64,000 nt of DNA from Streptomyces sp. NBC_00335 (GTDB lineage: Bacteria > Actinomycetota > Actinomycetes > Streptomycetales > Streptomycetaceae). Within the stretch, counting starts at the first letter, position 1; every line of letters begins with the position of its first letter. Shown piece by piece: positions 8,939 to 17,277 of this stretch. The notes under the pieces are model-generated. The model was given only the letters and a program-made list of their open reading frames with translations, ran no database searches and was not told the DNA's origin. The stretch covers positions 7,059,501 through 7,123,500 of the forward strand of contig NZ_CP108006.1 of NCBI RefSeq assembly GCF_036127095.1, written 5' to 3'. The translations under genes and the position numbers were made by a program.

Positions 8939-11065
8939 GTGAGCAGCACCAATGACGCGGGGGAGCGGAGCGGACCGGGCGGTCCGCCGGAGCAGCTCGC
9001 GCTGATGCGGGAGATGGTCGCCGAGGCGAAGGCCAAGGCGCCCAAGGCCAAGCCGCGGACCTGGCGCGGGGCCTCCGTGGCCGAGGAACTGCCCGTGGCC
9101 CGGGTCCTGGTGAACAAGGGCGTGCTCCACCTGGACCGGCTCTTCGACTACGCCGTCCCCGCCGAACTCTCCGAGTCCGCCCAGCCCGGTGTCCGCGTCC
9201 GGGTCCGCTTCGGCGCGGGCTCCCACCGGGTCCACGGCGGCCGCCGCGAGGGCGGCGGGCTCATCGACGGCTTCGTCATCGAGCGCCGCGCCGAGTCCGA
9301 CTACAACGGAGCCCTCGCGGCCCTCGCCCAGGTCGTCTCGCCCGAGGTCGTGCTCGGCCCCCGCATGCTCGCCCTCGCCCGCGCCGTCGCCGACCGGTAC
9401 GCCGGCAGCCTCGCCGACGTGCTCCAGCTCGCGCTGCCCGCGCGCAGCGCCCGCGCCGAGGCCAAGCCGTCCCCCGAACCGCTGCCCCCGCCCGCCGCGC
9501 CCGAGCCCGCCGGCTGGGAGCGGTACGGAGCCGGGCCCGGCTTCCTGCGGGCCCTGGCGGGCGGCGGAACCCCGCGCGCCGTCTGGACGGCCCTGCCCGG
9601 GCCCGGCTGGGCCGACGAGCTGGCCCGCGCCATGGCCGCCACCCTCGCCTCCGGACGCGGCGCCCTCGCCGTGGTCCCCGACGGGCGCACCGCCGCCCGC
9701 GTGGACGCGGCGCTCACCGCCCTGCTCGGCGAGGGGCGGCACGCGCTGCTGACCGCCGAGTCCGGGCCGGAGAAGCGCTACCGCGAGTGGCTGGCCGTCA
9801 GCCGGGGCTCGGTGCGGGCCGTGGTCGGCACCCGGGCCGCGATGTTCGCCCCCGTCCGGGACCTCGGGCTCGTCGCCGTCTGGGACGACGGCGACTCCAG
9901 CCACAGCGACGACCGGGCCCCCTTCCCGCACGTGCGGGAGGTCCTGGAACTGCGCGCGGTCACCGACGGCTGCGGCTTCCTGGTGGGCAGCACCAGCTGC
10001 ACGGTGGAGGCCGCGCAGCTCGTCGAGTCAGGCTGGGCCCGCCCGCTGGTCGCCGACCGCGAGACCGTGCGTACGTACGCGCCCCGGATCCGGACCGTCG
10101 GCGACGAGCTGCTGGCCCGGGACGGGGCCGCGCGGGCCGCCCGGCTGCCGAGCCTCGCGTGGGAGACCGTACGGGAGGGCCTGAAGACCGGGCCCGTGCT
10201 CGTACAGGTGCCCCGGCGCGGCTACGTGCCCCGGCTGGCCTGCGAGCGGTGCCGGACGCCGGCGCGGTGCACGGCCTGCGCGGGGCCGCTGGAGGCGCCC
10301 GACGCGCGGGACCTGCACTGCGGGTGGTGCGGGCGGGCCGAGCCGGCCTGGCACTGCGAGGAGTGCGGGTCGTTCCGGCTCCGGGCCCAGGTGGTGGGCG
10401 CGCGGCGGACCGCCGAGGAACTGGGGCGGGCCTTCCCGGCCGTGCCCGTACGGACCTCCGGGCGCGACCACATCCTGGACGAGGTGCCCGACCGGCCCGC
10501 GCTGGTGGTGTCCACCCCCGGCGCCGAGCCGGTCGCGGCGGGCGCCGGGTACGCGGCGGCGCTGCTGCTGGACGGCTGGGCCATGCTGAGCCGGCCCGAC
10601 CTGCGGGCGAGCGAGGACGCGCTGCGGCGGTGGATCGCGGCGGCCTCCCTGGTACGGGGCGACGGGCAGGTGGTGGTCGTCGCCGAGCCGACGCTGCGGC
10701 CGGTCCAGGCGCTGGTGCGGTGGGATCCCGTGGGGCACGCGGTACGGGAGCTCGCGGAGCGGGCGCAGCTCGGGTTCCCGCCGGTCTCCCGGATGGCGGC
10801 GGTCGCCGCCGGCAGCGCCGAGGTCGTCGAAGCCTTCCTGGCGGGGGCCGGGCTGCCGCCGGACGCGGAGGTGCTCGGGCCGGTGCCGCTGCCCGGGCTC
10901 CGGGGGGAGCCGTCCGCGGGGGAGCGGGCGCTGGTGCGGGTCCCGCCGGGGAGCGGGGCCGCGCTGGCGGCTGCGCTGAAGGGGGCGCAGGCGGCCCGGA
11001 TGGCGCGGGGGGTTCCGGCGGCGGAGGCGGTCCGGATCCGGATCGATCCGCTGGACATCGGCTGA
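8939..11065 (+). CDS. priA: PriA-like primosomal protein N' with degenerate helicase motifs
   Basis: This 708-residue protein belongs to the replication-restart PriA family. An N-terminal DNA-binding region (LVNKGVLHLDRLFDYAVP) is followed by a helicase-fold core and a zinc-binding insert with paired cysteines between residues 434 and 476 (CERCRTPARCTAC, CGWCG, CEECG). The ATPase motifs are eroded: no GxxGxGKT is visible and the DEAH position reads WDDGDSSH. This is typical of actinobacterial PriA and suggests a structural rather than unwinding role. GTG 8939 matches the conserved N-terminus. Confidence 0.9.
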   Translation: MSSTNDAGERSGPGGPPEQLALMREMVAEAKAKAPKAKPRTWRGASVAEELPVARVLVNKGVLHLDRLFDYAVPAELSESAQPGVRVRVRFGAGSHRVHGGRREGGGLIDGFVIERRAESDYNGALAALAQVVSPEVVLGPRMLALARAVADRYAGSLADVLQLALPARSARAEAKPSPEPLPPPAAPEPAGWERYGAGPGFLRALAGGGTPRAVWTALPGPGWADELARAMAATLASGRGALAVVPDGRTAARVDAALTALLGEGRHALLTAESGPEKRYREWLAVSRGSVRAVVGTRAAMFAPVRDLGLVAVWDDGDSSHSDDRAPFPHVREVLELRAVTDGCGFLVGSTSCTVEAAQLVESGWARPLVADRETVRTYAPRIRTVGDELLARDGAARAARLPSLAWETVREGLKTGPVLVQVPRRGYVPRLACERCRTPARCTACAGPLEAPDARDLHCGWCGRAEPAWHCEECGSFRLRAQVVGARRTAEELGRAFPAVPVRTSGRDHILDEVPDRPALVVSTPGAEPVAAGAGYAAALLLDGWAMLSRPDLRASEDALRRWIAAASLVRGDGQVVVVAEPTLRPVQALVRWDPVGHAVRELAERAQLGFPPVSRMAAVAAGSAEVVEAFLAGAGLPPDAEVLGPVPLPGLRGEPSAGERALVRVPPGSGAALAAALKGAQAARMARGVPAAEAVRIRIDPLDIG

Positions 11066-11090
11066 TCCGCCGGACATCGGCCGATGGGTG

Positions 11091-11198
11091 GGGCGGCCCT
11101 GCGGGGCGGATTCCCCTACCCGCCCTTCCACCGTTCCCCGGGCGCTGCCCGGACCCGGTCCTCAAACGCCGGACGGGCTGAACCGATCGCCTCACACG
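11091..11198. repeat. Dispersed hairpin repeat, copy 2
   Basis: The segment shares CCCCTACCCGCCCTTCCACC, the GTTCCCCGGG block and the CTCAAACGCCGG block with the copy at 2388. It lacks the long distal arm. It fills most of the 236-base space between priA and the convergent HTH gene. Confidence 0.65.
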
Positions 11199-11230
11199 CC
11201 GGCGGGGCCGGATCCATCCGGCCCCGCCGG
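11199..11230. terminator. Bidirectional terminator between priA and the HTH gene
   Basis: A near-perfect 15-base-pair palindrome (CCGGCGGGGCCGGAT against its complement, two central bases unpaired) lies between two converging genes, so it can serve both strands. Confidence 0.65.
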
Positions 11231-11301
11231 AAACGACGGAGCCCCCGGCGCAGTGGCCGGGGGCGGGTGTCGTCGGGGGTCGGCGTCCCGGCGCGGGTAG
11301 G

Positions 11302-11817
11302 TCAGCCGTTGCGGGGGCCGGGGAAGGCGCCGGGGCGGGACACGCCCGCCTCCTCGCGCACCGGCTGCGGCGGCACCGAGCGCGCCGCCGGGACGGTGGG
11401 CAGGGGCCCCAGGGTCCGGGTCGTCGTGCCCTCGGCCAGCGGCTCCCGCTCGGCGGATTCGGCGCTCTGCGCCCGCCGGGCACCGTAGCGCCGGTGGACG
11501 GCCTGCTTGGTGACTCCGAGCGCCGAGCCGACCGCGTCCCACGAGAAGCCGAGCGAGCGGTCGAAGTCCACCGCGGCGGTGACCAGCGTCTCGACGCTGT
11601 CCCGCAGTTCCTGCGCGAGGCGGACGGTGGGTGCGGGTGCCCGGCCGTAGACGACGAAGCCCGTGGAGGGGCCTGAGCGGCGCGGGCGGTAGACGTTGCC
11701 GAGCTGGGCGGTGAGCGTACGCAGAGCATCCACCTGCCGGCGAACCCGCTCGATGTCCCGCACCAGGAGGTGCAGGCTGGCCCGTGCTTGGGCGTCGTGG
11801 GTGGCGTGGTCGGCCAT
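11302..11817 (-). CDS. HTH domain protein of unknown function
   Basis: This 171-residue protein has an N-terminal alpha-helical segment ([20 protein letters not shown]), a middle region, and a recognisable helix-turn-helix [20 protein letters not shown] around residues 88-107. A Pro/Arg-rich C-terminus has no predicted fold. It is probably a DNA-binding regulator. ATG 11817 is preceded by GAGAGG; an in-frame start 26 codons upstream is less likely. It converges with priA and diverges from fmt. Targets are unknown. Confidence 0.75.
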   Translation of the reverse strand: MADHATHDAQARASLHLLVRDIERVRRQVDALRTLTAQLGNVYRPRRSGPSTGFVVYGRAPAPTVRLAQELRDSVETLVTAAVDFDRSLGFSWDAVGSALGVTKQAVHRRYGARRAQSAESAEREPLAEGTTTRTLGPLPTVPAARSVPPQPVREEAGVSRPGAFPGPRNG

Positions 11818-12078
11818 GAAGAAGCCTCTCGAACCGGTGCTGAAGAGCGGATAGGGCCGCAGACACCGTTCTGTTTCGCGGCCCGTTTCGGTCAATCTCT
11901 TTTGACCAACGCGCTACCCGGTGGGCAGGTCACGCTGTGGGGGCGTGTCGGCATATGCGAGGAGCGCGCGTGTGTGCGTACGCCCCCTCGGGCGGGCCGT
12001 ACGACGCAGGTGGGACCGCGGGCGGACAGACCATAGACTGATGTGCTGCTGACAGCCGAGATAGCGAGGTAGACCCCA

Positions 12079-13026
12079 GTGAAGCTCGTCTTCGCAGGCA
12101 CCCCCGAGGTCGCCGTGCCCGCCCTGGACGCTCTGATCGCCTCCGGGCGCCACGAGGTCGCCGCCGTCGTCACCCGGCCCGACGCGCCGGCCGGCCGAGG
12201 CCGTCGCCTCGTCGCCAGCCCCGTCGCCGAGCGCGCCGAGGAAGCCGGCATCGAGGTGCTCAAGCCGGCCCGGCCGCGCGACCCGGAGTTCCAGGCGCGG
12301 CTGCGCGAGATCGGCCCCGACTGCTGCCCGGTGGTCGCGTACGGCGCGCTGATTCCCAAGGGCGCCCTGGACATCCCGAAGCACGGCTGGGTCAACCTGC
12401 ACTTCTCGCTGCTGCCCGCGTGGCGCGGTGCCGCCCCCGTGCAGCAGTCGATCATGGCGGGCGACCAGGTCACCGGTGCCTCCACCTTCCGGATCGAGGA
12501 GGGGCTGGACACCGGCCCGGTCTTCGGGATCCTCACCGAGGAGATCCGGCCCACCGACACCAGCGGCGACCTGCTGACCCGCCTCGCCTTCGCCGGCTCC
12601 GGCCTGCTGGTCGCCACCATGGACGGCATCGAGGACGGCACCCTGCGCGCGGTGGAGCAGCCCGCCGACGGGATCTCGCTCGCGCCGAAGATCACCGTCG
12701 AGGACGCCCGGGTCGACTGGAACGCGCCGGCGATGCGCGTGGACCGGCTGGTGCGCGGCTGCACTCCCGCGCCGGGTGCGTGGACGGTCTTCCGGGGGGA
12801 GCGGCTCAAGCTGGTCTCGGTCGGGCTGGTCACGGACCGGACCGACCTGAAGCCGGGCGACCTGGGCGTGGGCAAGAACAACGTCCACGTCGGCTCCGGC
12901 TCGCACGCCGTGGAGCTGCTCTGGGTACAGCCGCAGGGCAAGAAGCCGATGAAGGCCGCCGACTGGGCGCGCGGGGTGCGGATCGCTCCTGGTGAGCGGC
13001 TGGGCGGCGGAGCCGACGTAGGCTGA
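12079..13026 (+). CDS. fmt: Methionyl-tRNA formyltransferase
   Basis: This 315-residue enzyme formylates initiator Met-tRNA using 10-formyl-[21 protein letters not shown] near residue 110 contains the catalytic Asn and His, and EEGLDTGP provides the Asp. The C-terminal OB-like domain binds tRNA ([11 protein letters not shown]). GTG 12079 starts the conserved [15 protein letters not shown]. rsmB follows after 59 bases, as usual. The 261-base divergent space upstream (11818-12078) presumably holds promoters for fmt and the HTH gene; I see no distinctive motif. Confidence 0.96.
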   Translation: MKLVFAGTPEVAVPALDALIASGRHEVAAVVTRPDAPAGRGRRLVASPVAERAEEAGIEVLKPARPRDPEFQARLREIGPDCCPVVAYGALIPKGALDIPKHGWVNLHFSLLPAWRGAAPVQQSIMAGDQVTGASTFRIEEGLDTGPVFGILTEEIRPTDTSGDLLTRLAFAGSGLLVATMDGIEDGTLRAVEQPADGISLAPKITVEDARVDWNAPAMRVDRLVRGCTPAPGAWTVFRGERLKLVSVGLVTDRTDLKPGDLGVGKNNVHVGSGSHAVELLWVQPQGKKPMKAADWARGVRIAPGERLGGGADVG

Positions 13027-13085
13027 TTTTCGTAGTTGTCTTTGCTTTGTCCTTCAGCGTTACGTAAATCCGGAGCACCTTTCAC

Positions 13086-14540
13086 GTGAGCGAACAGCCC
13101 AAGAGCGGCGGCAAGCCCGGCAAGACGGCCAAGCCGTACCGCAGGCCCAAGAAGGACCCCGTCCGGATGCTGGCCTTCGAGGTGCTGCGGGCGGTGGACG
13201 AGCGCGACGCCTACGCGAACCTCGTGCTGCCGCCGCTGCTGAAGAAGGCACGCAAGGACGAGACCTTCCAGGCGCGGGACGCGGCGCTGGCCACCGAGCT
13301 CGTGTACGGGACCCTGCGCCGCCAGGGCACGTACGACGCGGTCATCAAGGCCTGCATCGACCGGCCGCTGCGCGAGGTCGACCCGCCGGTGCTCGACGTG
13401 CTCTCGCTCGGCGCGCACCAGCTGCTCGGGACCCGGATCCCCACCCATGCGGCGGTGTCCGCGAGCGTGGAGCTGGCCCGGGTCGTGCTCGGGGACGGGC
13501 GGGCGAAGTTCGTCAACGCGGTGCTGCGGAAGATCTCCGCCCACGACCTGGAGGGGTGGCTGGAGAAGGTCGCCCCGCCGTACGAGGACGACGCGGAGGA
13601 GCACCTCGCGGTCTTCCACTCGCACCCCAGGTGGGTCGTCAGCGCCCTGTGGGACTCGCTGGGCGGCGGCCGCGCCGGGATCGAGGACCTGCTGGAGGCC
13701 GACAACGAGCGGCCCGAGGTCACGCTGGTGGCGCGCCCCGGGCGGTCCACGCCCGAGGAGCTGCTGGAGGCGGTGGGCGAGGACTCGGCGCTGCCCGGAC
13801 GCTGGTCCCCGTACGCGGTCAGGATGGCCGAGGGCGGCGAACCGGGCGCGCTGGAGGCGGTGCGCGACGGCCGCGCCGGTGTCCAGGACGAAGGCAGCCA
13901 GCTGGTGGCGATGGCCCTGGCGGCAGCCCCGGTCGAGGGCCGCGACGAGCGCTGGCTGGACGGCTGCGCGGGCCCGGGCGGCAAGGCGGCGCTGCTCGCG
14001 GCGCTCGCCGCCCAGCGCGGAGCGTTCCTGCTGGCCTCCGAGAAGCAGCCCCACCGGGCCCGGCTGGTCGAGCGGGCGCTCGCCGGCAACCCCGGCCCGT
14101 ACCAGGTGATCACGGCCGACGGAACGCGCCCGCCGTGGCTGCCGGGTTCCTTCGACCGCGTCCTGATGGACGTGCCCTGCTCCGGCCTCGGCGCCCTGCG
14201 CCGCCGCCCGGAGGCGCGCTGGCGCCGCCGGCCGGAGGACCTGGAGAGCTTCGCGCCGCTCCAGCGCGGGCTGCTGCGCGAGGCGCTGTCGGCCGTCCGG
14301 GTGGGCGGCATCGTGGGCTACGCGACGTGCTCGCCGCACCTGGCGGAGACCCGGGTGGTCGTGGAGGACGTACTGAAGGGCCGGGGCGCGGGTGCGGCCC
14401 CGATCGCGGCGGAACTGATCGACGCACGCCCGTACATGCAGGGAGTCCCGGCGCTGGGCGACGGCCCGGATGTGCAGCTGTGGCCGCACTTGCACGGGAC
14501 GGACGCCATGTATTTGGCGCTGATTCGGAGGACTGGGTAG
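13086..14540 (+). CDS. rsmB: 16S rRNA (cytosine-5) methyltransferase RsmB-like
   Basis: This 484-residue protein methylates a cytosine in 16S rRNA using SAM. It begins with a basic actinobacterial extension, then a NusB-like RNA-binding domain (LPPLLKKARKDETFQARDAA), then the Rossmann methyltransferase with SAM site DGCAGPGGKAALL near residue 292. The two catalytic cysteine motifs are DVPCSGLG and ATCSPHLAET. The downstream repeat arm begins almost at once after the stop, so the element described next abuts this gene. Confidence 0.94.
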   Translation: MSEQPKSGGKPGKTAKPYRRPKKDPVRMLAFEVLRAVDERDAYANLVLPPLLKKARKDETFQARDAALATELVYGTLRRQGTYDAVIKACIDRPLREVDPPVLDVLSLGAHQLLGTRIPTHAAVSASVELARVVLGDGRAKFVNAVLRKISAHDLEGWLEKVAPPYEDDAEEHLAVFHSHPRWVVSALWDSLGGGRAGIEDLLEADNERPEVTLVARPGRSTPEELLEAVGEDSALPGRWSPYAVRMAEGGEPGALEAVRDGRAGVQDEGSQLVAMALAAAPVEGRDERWLDGCAGPGGKAALLAALAAQRGAFLLASEKQPHRARLVERALAGNPGPYQVITADGTRPPWLPGSFDRVLMDVPCSGLGALRRRPEARWRRRPEDLESFAPLQRGLLREALSAVRVGGIVGYATCSPHLAETRVVVEDVLKGRGAGAAPIAAELIDARPYMQGVPALGDGPDVQLWPHLHGTDAMYLALIRRTG

Positions 14541-14558
14541 GGGAGGGGGCTGGGCTGG

Positions 14559-15039
14559 GGGTTGGTGGCCTGGGCTGCGGGTGGGTCCTTGGCTGCGTGG
14601 GGTTCCGGGGGGCGTCCCGGCAGTCCAGTGTCCTTTCAGTGTGGGCCGGTCCCTCAAGGGCGCTCCCTGCGGTCGCGTCGCTACGCGATGGCCTTCGGCC
14701 ACCCTTGACCGACCGACCCACACCGAAACGCCACAAGACTTCCGGGATCCCCCCGGGGAACGGCCGGGGGGAAGTGACCGAGGGGCGGCCTGGTCTGAGT
14801 TGCGCAGCCCGCTTTGGTTGGTGGGCACCTGTGCACGGATCCGGCAGGACCGTGAGCTCAGCCGGTACGGACGCGCGGGGCGATCGGAGCATCCAGGGCC
14901 GGGCGTCTGGACACCCTTCCCGTGACCGTCGACCGCCACCCCGAGCGCAAGGTGGACCACGGGCCCCTCAGAGTCGGTGGGCGCGACAGATCGCTACGTA
15001 CTCTCGCTCGGCTTAGCGACTAACGACCGTCTGTGGCTG
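14559..15039. repeat. Left arm of a ~480-bp imperfect inverted repeat
   Basis: This noncoding stretch recurs as its reverse complement at about 15911-16394. By eye the match is strongest at the outer end (GGTTGGTGGCCTGGGCTGCGG), around CGTCTGGACACCCTTCCCGT, and at the inner end (GCGCGACAGATCGCTACGTA). A middle portion diverges. The outer 165 bases of each arm form a nested near-palindrome of their own. No coding frame is convincing. The arms enclose a single gene at 15069-15776. Confidence 0.85.
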
Positions 15040-15068
15040 ATCTGGAGAGGTGGTTCTGGGTGCTTCTG

Positions 15069-15776
15069 TCAGCTGCCGGGGAGGTCGTTGCGGAGATCTT
15101 CGGCGCGGAGGAGATCGTCGGCCAGGGAGGTGCGGTCGGGGGCCTGCAGAGGGATCTGGTCGGCCTCGGACAGTAGGCGGGCGGCCAGGGGGGTGTCGTC
15201 CAGGTGGACGGCCATGGCGGCGCGGAGGATCAGGGCCTTGACTCGCGACGGGGGAGGGACGTCGGAGGAGAGGAGGCGGTCGAGGATCTTGGCGGCGGCT
15301 GCGTAGTCCTCTTTGGAATCGCCGAGGAGTGAGGCCATGTGGAGGGCCTTGGCCACCGGTTCCTTCGGAACCGGTGAGTGGTGGAGGTCTTCGCTGATCG
15401 GTTGGCCGATGCGAATACTGTTGCCGCCCGGGTCGGCCATGATGAACTGCCGCACCCCGTAGGTGGTGTCCTTCAGCGGACCGATCCGGGGGAGGCCACG
15501 GGTCGGGATCCTGCCGAGTTCTTGCTTCAGTCCCTTACGGAACTTCGCGTACAGACCGTCGACGTCGTCGGTCGTGATGTAGCACGCGCCGTACGACTCG
15601 GCCGGCTCGAAGCCCTTCAGCGCCGCGAACTGCAACTCGACATCACCGTGCTGCACGACGGCATAGGCGTACGGACGCTCTTGTTGGAACGTGACCTCGA
15701 AACCTATGGCCTTGTAGAAGTCGACCGTCTCAGGGATGGACCTGCAGGGGAGAATCGCAGCCAGTTTCTCGCTCAT
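15069..15776 (-). CDS. VOC (glyoxalase/bleomycin-resistance) family protein with helical C-terminal extension
   Basis: This 235-residue protein has an N-terminal VOC domain (residues 1-120: ILPCRSIPETVDFYKAIGFE, VELQFAAL, IMADPGGNSIRIGQP). These folds bind a metal or sequester small molecules such as bleomycin. Residues 130-235 are helical with a TPR-like look (DYAAAAKILDRLL, ALILRAAMAVHLDDTPLAARLL). The likely start is ATG 15776, with GGAGA directly upstream; an in-frame start twelve codons further up also exists. The gene is isolated, flanked by the inverted repeat, and faces rsmB. The ligand is unknown. Confidence 0.75.
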   Translation of the reverse strand: MSEKLAAILPCRSIPETVDFYKAIGFEVTFQQERPYAYAVVQHGDVELQFAALKGFEPAESYGACYITTDDVDGLYAKFRKGLKQELGRIPTRGLPRIGPLKDTTYGVRQFIMADPGGNSIRIGQPISEDLHHSPVPKEPVAKALHMASLLGDSKEDYAAAAKILDRLLSSDVPPPSRVKALILRAAMAVHLDDTPLAARLLSEADQIPLQAPDRTSLADDLLRAEDLRNDLPGS

Positions 15777-15805
15777 TCTCCGACCGTAGAACCATCCACC
15801 TCTAC

Positions 15806-15821
15806 TAGTCAAACTTGATTA
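15806..15821. promoter_or_regulatory. Putative palindromic operator upstream of the VOC gene
   Basis: TAGTCAA-AC-TTGATTA is a 7+7 inverted repeat with one mismatch, 30 bases upstream of the VOC start. It overlaps TTGACT on the gene's own strand, which resembles a -35 box. Palindromes of this size and AT content are typical targets of MarR/HxlR-type repressors. No such regulator is adjacent. Confidence 0.45.
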
Positions 15822-15910
15822 GCTACCACCTCCTCGCCTCTCTGGTGCCCATGGACGGCCTGCGGTCGCTAAGCCGAGTGGGAGGGGAACCGGTCGCGTG
15901 CGGCTTATGT

Positions 15911-16394
15911 CCAGCCACGGCCGGTCGTTAGTCGCTTAGCCGAGCGAGAGTACGTAGCGATCTGTCGCGCCCACCGGCCCTGAGGCCCTCCTCATCCACC
16001 TCTCGCTCTGGGTGGCGGTCGACGGTCACGGGAAGGGTGTCCAGACGCCCGGCCCTGGATGCTCTGACCGCCCCGCGCGTCCGTACCGGCTGAGGTCACG
16101 GTCCTGCCGGAGCCCTATCCGGATGCCCTTTGGCCGAAGGGGGCTGCGCATCTCAGACGAGGCCGCTCCTCCCCACTCCTCCCCCCCGGCCGTTCCCCGG
16201 GGGGATCCCGGAAGTCTTGTGGCGTTTCGGTGTGGGTCGGTCGGTCAAGGGTGGCCGAAGGCCATCGCGTAGCGACGCGACCGCAGGGAGCGCCCTTGAG
16301 GGACCGGCCCACACCGAAAGGACACTGGACTGCCGGGACGCCCCCCGGAACCCCACGCAGCCACCGGCCCACCCGCAGCCCAGGCCACCAACCC
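15911..16394. repeat. Right arm of the ~480-bp imperfect inverted repeat
   Basis: This is the reverse-complement partner of 14559-15039. It fills most of the 685-base space between the VOC gene and rpe. The inner end reads GGTCGTTAGTCGCTTAGCCG, and a partial extra copy of that inner motif (GTCGCTAAGCCGAG) occurs about 60 bases further in, near 15866. I see no gene in it. Confidence 0.85.
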
Positions 16395-16461
16395 GCACCC
16401 CCCCACCCCCCACTTCCGGGGTAGTGGCCGGAAGGCGTTGGCGGCATGGCACGCTTGGGGC

Positions 16462-17148
16462 ATGGCCGTTCAGATCAATCCCAGCATCTTGTCCGCCGAC
16501 TTCGCCCGGCTCGCCGAGGAGGCGAAGGCCGTTCAGGGGGCCGACTGGCTGCATGTCGACGTCATGGACAACCACTTCGTCCCGAACCTCACCCTCGGCG
16601 TGCCGATCGTGGAGTCGCTCAGCCGGGCCACGGACATCCCGCTCGATCTGCACCTCATGATCGAGGACCCCGACCGGTGGGCCCCCCAGTACATCGAGGC
16701 CGGCGCGGGCTCCGTGACCTTCCACGCCGAGGCCGCCGCTGCGCCCGTGCGGCTCGCGCGGGAGATCCGGGCCAAGGGGGCGCGGGCGTCCATGGCGCTG
16801 AAGCCCGCGACGCCCATCGAGCAGTACGAGGACATCCTTCCCGAGCTCGACATGCTGTTGATCATGACCGTGGAGCCCGGCTTCGGCGGCCAGCCCTTCC
16901 TCGACATCATGCTGCCCAAGATCCGCCGCACCCGGGAGCTGATCTCCAAGCACGGTCTGGAGCTGTGGCTCCAGGTCGACGGGGGCGTCTCCGCCACGAC
17001 CATCGAGCGGTGCGCCGAGGCCGGCGCGGACGTGTTCGTCGCGGGCAGCGCGGTCTACGGTGCGGTCGATCCGGCGGCAGCCGTACGCACGCTGCGTGAC
17101 CAGGCGGGTGCGGCGATCGCCGCCGCGCCCTGGGCTTGCGACCACTGA
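16462..17148 (+). CDS. rpe: Ribulose-phosphate 3-epimerase
   Basis: This 228-residue TIM-barrel enzyme interconverts ribulose 5-phosphate and xylulose 5-phosphate in the pentose phosphate pathway. [36 protein letters not shown] and LQVDGGV carry the metal ligands and phosphate-binding residues. ATG 16462 matches the family start (MAVQINPS). Only GGGG is visible as a ribosome binding site. The right arm of the inverted repeat ends about 70 bases upstream, so the promoter may lie in or against the repeat. Confidence 0.95.
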   Translation: MAVQINPSILSADFARLAEEAKAVQGADWLHVDVMDNHFVPNLTLGVPIVESLSRATDIPLDLHLMIEDPDRWAPQYIEAGAGSVTFHAEAAAAPVRLAREIRAKGARASMALKPATPIEQYEDILPELDMLLIMTVEPGFGGQPFLDIMLPKIRRTRELISKHGLELWLQVDGGVSATTIERCAEAGADVFVAGSAVYGAVDPAAAVRTLRDQAGAAIAAAPWACDH

Positions 17149-17233
17149 AACAAGGCTTGGTGAACAGCTCGGTGAACGGGAGCTGTCCAGGCTGATCAAC
17201 GGCCGTCGTATCTGACAGGATGAACGGCGAGTC

Positions 17234-17260
17234 GAGAGTGTGAACACGAGAGTGTGAACA
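17234..17260. repeat. 14-bp tandem duplication upstream of the SorC-type regulator
   Basis: GAGAGTGTGAACAC at 17234-17247 is followed immediately by GAGAGTGTGAACA, ending 17 bases before the GTG start. Two further GGTGAAC motifs lie near 17160 and 17172. Repeated GTGAAC motifs so close to a regulator gene may be its own binding sites. Confidence 0.5.
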
Positions 17261-17277
17261 GCAGTGAGGAGAACGCG

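Noticed and set aside
9189..9752. Several long alternative frames inside priA and other genes, rich in Ser, Arg and Pro
   Set aside because: They are out-of-frame readings of high-GC coding DNA with biased composition and no start signals of quality.
11892..14960. A 1022-codon minus-strand frame across fmt, rsmB and the left repeat arm
   Set aside because: It covers two clear housekeeping genes on the other strand and a noncoding repeat, and shows no motif of its own.
14540..16461. A tRNA or phage attachment site in the inverted-repeat region
   Set aside because: No cloverleaf, CCA end or integrase gene is visible. The CGCTTAGCCGAG motif repeats but does not look like tRNA.
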